A DNA stretch of 64,000 nucleotides from UBA5868 sp964482025 (GTDB lineage: Bacteria > Pseudomonadota > Gammaproteobacteria > Pseudomonadales > Cellvibrionaceae), in the NCBI GenBank assembly GCA_964482025.1, contig CAYZVN010000005.1:12826-76825 (forward strand), read 5' to 3'. Within the stretch, counting starts at the first letter, position 1. Every line of letters starts with the position of its first letter. Positions 62,168 to 64,000 of the stretch are shown here, piece by piece. Under the pieces are notes generated by a model. That model did not search any database. It saw only the letters and a list, made by a program, of their open reading frames with translations, and had not been told where the DNA came from. The position numbers and the translations under genes were made by a program.

Positions 62168-62856
62168 GCGCAAAGTATTTCCGATTCGGTTAGATGGCGA
62201 AATTCGCTCGGTTTGAGATTGGGGTCGAGGGTCAGTCCGCCAACTTGTTCGCGATGCAACTGGGTGACGCGATTACCGACCGCCGCAAACATGCGTTTTA
62301 CCTGATGGTAGCGCCCTTCTTGCAGTTGGATGCGTACCTCAAGGTCGGTGATTTTCTCAATACGACTGGGCAGTGTCGGCTTGTTTTCCGAACGTAGCAT
62401 AAGGCCGCTTTCCAGCATTTTGATAGCCTCAGCGCCGAGAGGCTCGGCAAGGTGCGCGCGGTACACTTTGGTGCACCGACTGGCCGGTGCGGTAATGCGG
62501 TGGTTCCAGGCCCCGTCGGTAGTCAGCAGCAGTAATCCGGTTGTATCCAGGTCAAGTCGGCCGACGATTTGCAGTGGCTCGTTGGGATGGAGTTTGGCGG
62601 GCAGCAGATCCAGCACTGTGGGATGCTGCCCATCAGTATTGGCACACAGATAACCCGCCGGTTTATGCAGCATCACATAGACCGGGGAGGGCAGAGTGAG
62701 CAACTTGCCGTCCAGGGTAATCCTCGCTTCCGCAACGCGCGCGGCGAAATGGCGAACAGTCTCGCCATTTACGGCAACTCTCCCTTCTTTTATAGCGTGT
62801 TGAGCTTCGCGTCGCGACCAGCCGGTGGTGTGGGCAATAAAGCCATCCAGTCTCAT
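62158..62856 (-). CDS. rsuA: 16S rRNA pseudouridine(516) synthase RsuA
   Basis: 232 residues: N-terminal S4 RNA-binding domain (MRLDGFIAHTTGWSRREAQH) and catalytic domain with Asp in GRLDLDTTGLLLLTTDG. Modifies U516. Ends inside the start of rsmC and starts inside the end of folD: a tight run of rRNA-modification and folate genes. Complete. Confidence 0.94.
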   Translation of the reverse strand: MRLDGFIAHTTGWSRREAQHAIKEGRVAVNGETVRHFAARVAEARITLDGKLLTLPSPVYVMLHKPAGYLCANTDGQHPTVLDLLPAKLHPNEPLQIVGRLDLDTTGLLLLTTDGAWNHRITAPASRCTKVYRAHLAEPLGAEAIKMLESGLMLRSENKPTLPSRIEKITDLEVRIQLQEGRYHQVKRMFAAVGNRVTQLHREQVGGLTLDPNLKPSEFRHLTESEILCACQ

Positions 62857-63698
62857 GAATGGAGGCTTTTTTCTCCGGCGTCCACTGTCTGGTAAATCAG
62901 GGTGTTGATGGTCATGGGGCCGACACCACCCGGAACCGGAGTGATAGCCGAGGCGCGTTCCATTAAGGGCCCGAGTTCGATGTCGCCAACGCCACCGGGA
63001 TGATAGCCAGCATCAACGACCACCGCGCCATCCTTGATCCACTCAGCACGGATAAACTCCGGCTTGCCCACTGCCCCTACGATAATGTCCGCACGGCGGA
63101 TATGATCTTCCAAGCCCTGCGTCTTGGAATGGCAGATGGTAACGGTCGCATTGGCATTGAGCAGCATCAGCGCCATAGGCTTGCCCAAAATGGGGCTGCG
63201 CCCGACGACTACGGCATGTTTGCCCGCCAAGGGAATCTCGTAGGCTTCCAGCAGGCGCATGATCCCTTTTGGCGTGGCGCAGCCATAAGCCGCCTCACCC
63301 ATTGCCATGCGGCCAAAGCCGAGACAAGTGACACCGTCGACATCTTTATTCAGCGCTATAGCGTCAAAGCAAGCCCGCTCATCAATTTGTGCCGGTACAG
63401 GGTGTTGTAAGAGGATGCCGTGTACGGCGGGGTTGGCGTTGAGTTCGTGAATCTTGGCCAGCAGCTGTTCTGTTGTCGTCGTTTTTGGCAGTTCTACTTT
63501 GAGCGAGTCCATACCAATTCGGGTGCAGGCATTACCTTTCATTTTGACGTAGGTGGCAGAGGCGGGGTCATCACCGACCAAAATGGTGGCCAGAATGGGT
63601 GTTGCGCCACTGGAGGCCTTGATTGCTGCGACTCTTGCCGCCAGCTCGGTTTCGGTTTTTTGTGCCAGTGCTTTGCCGTCAAGTATGAGTGCCGTCAT
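62853..63698 (-). CDS. folD: Methylenetetrahydrofolate dehydrogenase/cyclohydrolase
   Basis: 281 residues from MTALILDGKALAQ; an upstream frame could add 65 residues, but family homology starts here. Motifs YVKMKGNACTRIGM (catalytic Lys), GILLQHPVP, VVVGRSPILGKPMALMLL (NADP site) and PVPGGVGPMTINTL. Interconverts C1-folates. Four-base overlap with rsuA. Confidence 0.97.
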   Translation of the reverse strand: MTALILDGKALAQKTETELAARVAAIKASSGATPILATILVGDDPASATYVKMKGNACTRIGMDSLKVELPKTTTTEQLLAKIHELNANPAVHGILLQHPVPAQIDERACFDAIALNKDVDGVTCLGFGRMAMGEAAYGCATPKGIMRLLEAYEIPLAGKHAVVVGRSPILGKPMALMLLNANATVTICHSKTQGLEDHIRRADIIVGAVGKPEFIRAEWIKDGAVVVDAGYHPGGVGDIELGPLMERASAITPVPGGVGPMTINTLIYQTVDAGEKSLHS

Positions 63699-63858
63699 GA
63701 TGCGGAATCCCGTTTTTGGAGTATGAAGGCCGCGCATTTTCCCACAGTGCCTACTTTGCGCCAAGGCTCCGGGCGCGCTTTCCCGTAGGAAGCCCGAGGT
63801 TGCCATGGCGTGTATCGAATGCCTCGCTCCGCGACACGGAAATAGAGCGAAATTGCCG

Positions 63859-63887
63859 TTGACGATCCGTTGGGTGATGGGTATGAT
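63859..63887 (+). promoter_or_regulatory. Sigma-70 promoter of tRNA-Pro(TGG)
   Basis: TTGACG (63859-63864), 17 bases, TATGAT (63882-63887), five of six matches in each box; the tRNA begins 60 bases on. Confidence 0.75.
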
Positions 63888-63947
63888 GCGCACCTCTCGA
63901 TCGGCGGCCCCCGCAAAAAGGGCAATGTTATCGCCGTTCAGTGTCGT

Positions 63948-64000
63948 CGGAGTGTAGCGCAGCCTGGTAGCGCGTCTGCTTTGGGAGCAGAATGTCGGGG
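63948..64000 (+). tRNA. tRNA-Pro(TGG), 5' part cut by window end
   Basis: Begins CGGAGTG, D arm GCGCAGCCTGGTAGCGC, anticodon stem TCTGC/GCAGA around TTTGGGA with anticodon TGG, reading CCA (and CCG). The T arm and acceptor 3' side lie beyond base 64000. Confidence 0.93.

Overview
The window looks like a chromosomal segment from a marine, flagellated gammaproteobacterium close to the Cellvibrionales (Teredinibacter/Saccharophagus/Cellvibrio type), with gene order that also resembles Pseudomonas. Evidence for this placement: a sodium-pumping NQR complex, an ectoine operon, FleQ-type flagellar control, FimV, a lipoprotein family-5 mannanase, and pseudomonad-like blocks (alaS-lysC-csrA-tRNA-Ser; leuC-leuD-leuB-asd-fimV-truA; prmB-aroC). 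The lineage is inferred from protein content, not from a marker gene. I see no insertion sequence, prophage or CRISPR array. The one assembly defect is a 100-N gap at 30281-30380.

Layout. 1-4.7 kb: end of the nqr operon (nqrC partial, D, E, F), the maturation factor nqrM, and soluble transhydrogenase sthA. 4.8-9.2 kb: a PilZ protein coupled to a small secreted protein (minus strand), then yheS, an M23 peptidase, a Trm112-like protein and a HIT protein. 9.3-14.1 kb: alaS, lysC, csrA (with a structured leader) and tRNA-Ser(GCT). 14.1-19.5 kb: ectR facing ectA-ectB-ectC-ask plus an overlapping membrane TPR gene. 19.6-23 kb: three fliS-like genes, a fliT-like gene and fleQ, with recognisable sigma-28 and sigma-54 promoters. 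23.1-26.6 kb: yceH, then a compact operon of secreted serine protease, FHA membrane protein and lipoprotein. 26.7-29.8 kb: htpG behind a heat-shock promoter, and gpsA. 29.8-36.8 kb: a DUF4389 protein with a repeat tail, sixA, a hydrolase, a DUF4892 protein, folE, prmB, aroC and an unknown cysteine-rich secreted protein. 36.8-47.7 kb: an outer-membrane barrel protein, a LysR regulator divergent from leuCDB-asd, fimV, truA and small membrane proteins. 47.7-54.5 kb: metH, nfuA, an orphan gene, DAHP synthase and tRNA-Pro(CGG). 54.6-58.4 kb: a likely mannan locus (AGE-family epimerase/isomerase, LacI regulator, family-5 mannanase). 58.4-64 kb: RluA-type synthase, S33 hydrolase, rhodanese, rsmC, rsuA, folD and the start of tRNA-Pro(TGG).

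How the genes work together. Two aspartokinases (lysC and the ectoine-dedicated ask) and asd supply aspartate semialdehyde, the precursor of lysine, threonine, methionine (metH) and ectoine. The NQR pump, NqrM and ectoine genes fit a salty habitat. The fliS/fliT/fleQ block and csrA concern motility and the switch to sessile life. The most interesting items for follow-up are the three-FliS cluster with its alternating promoters, the protease-FHA-lipoprotein operon, the ectoine operon's extra TPR gene, the csrA leader and the mannan locus.
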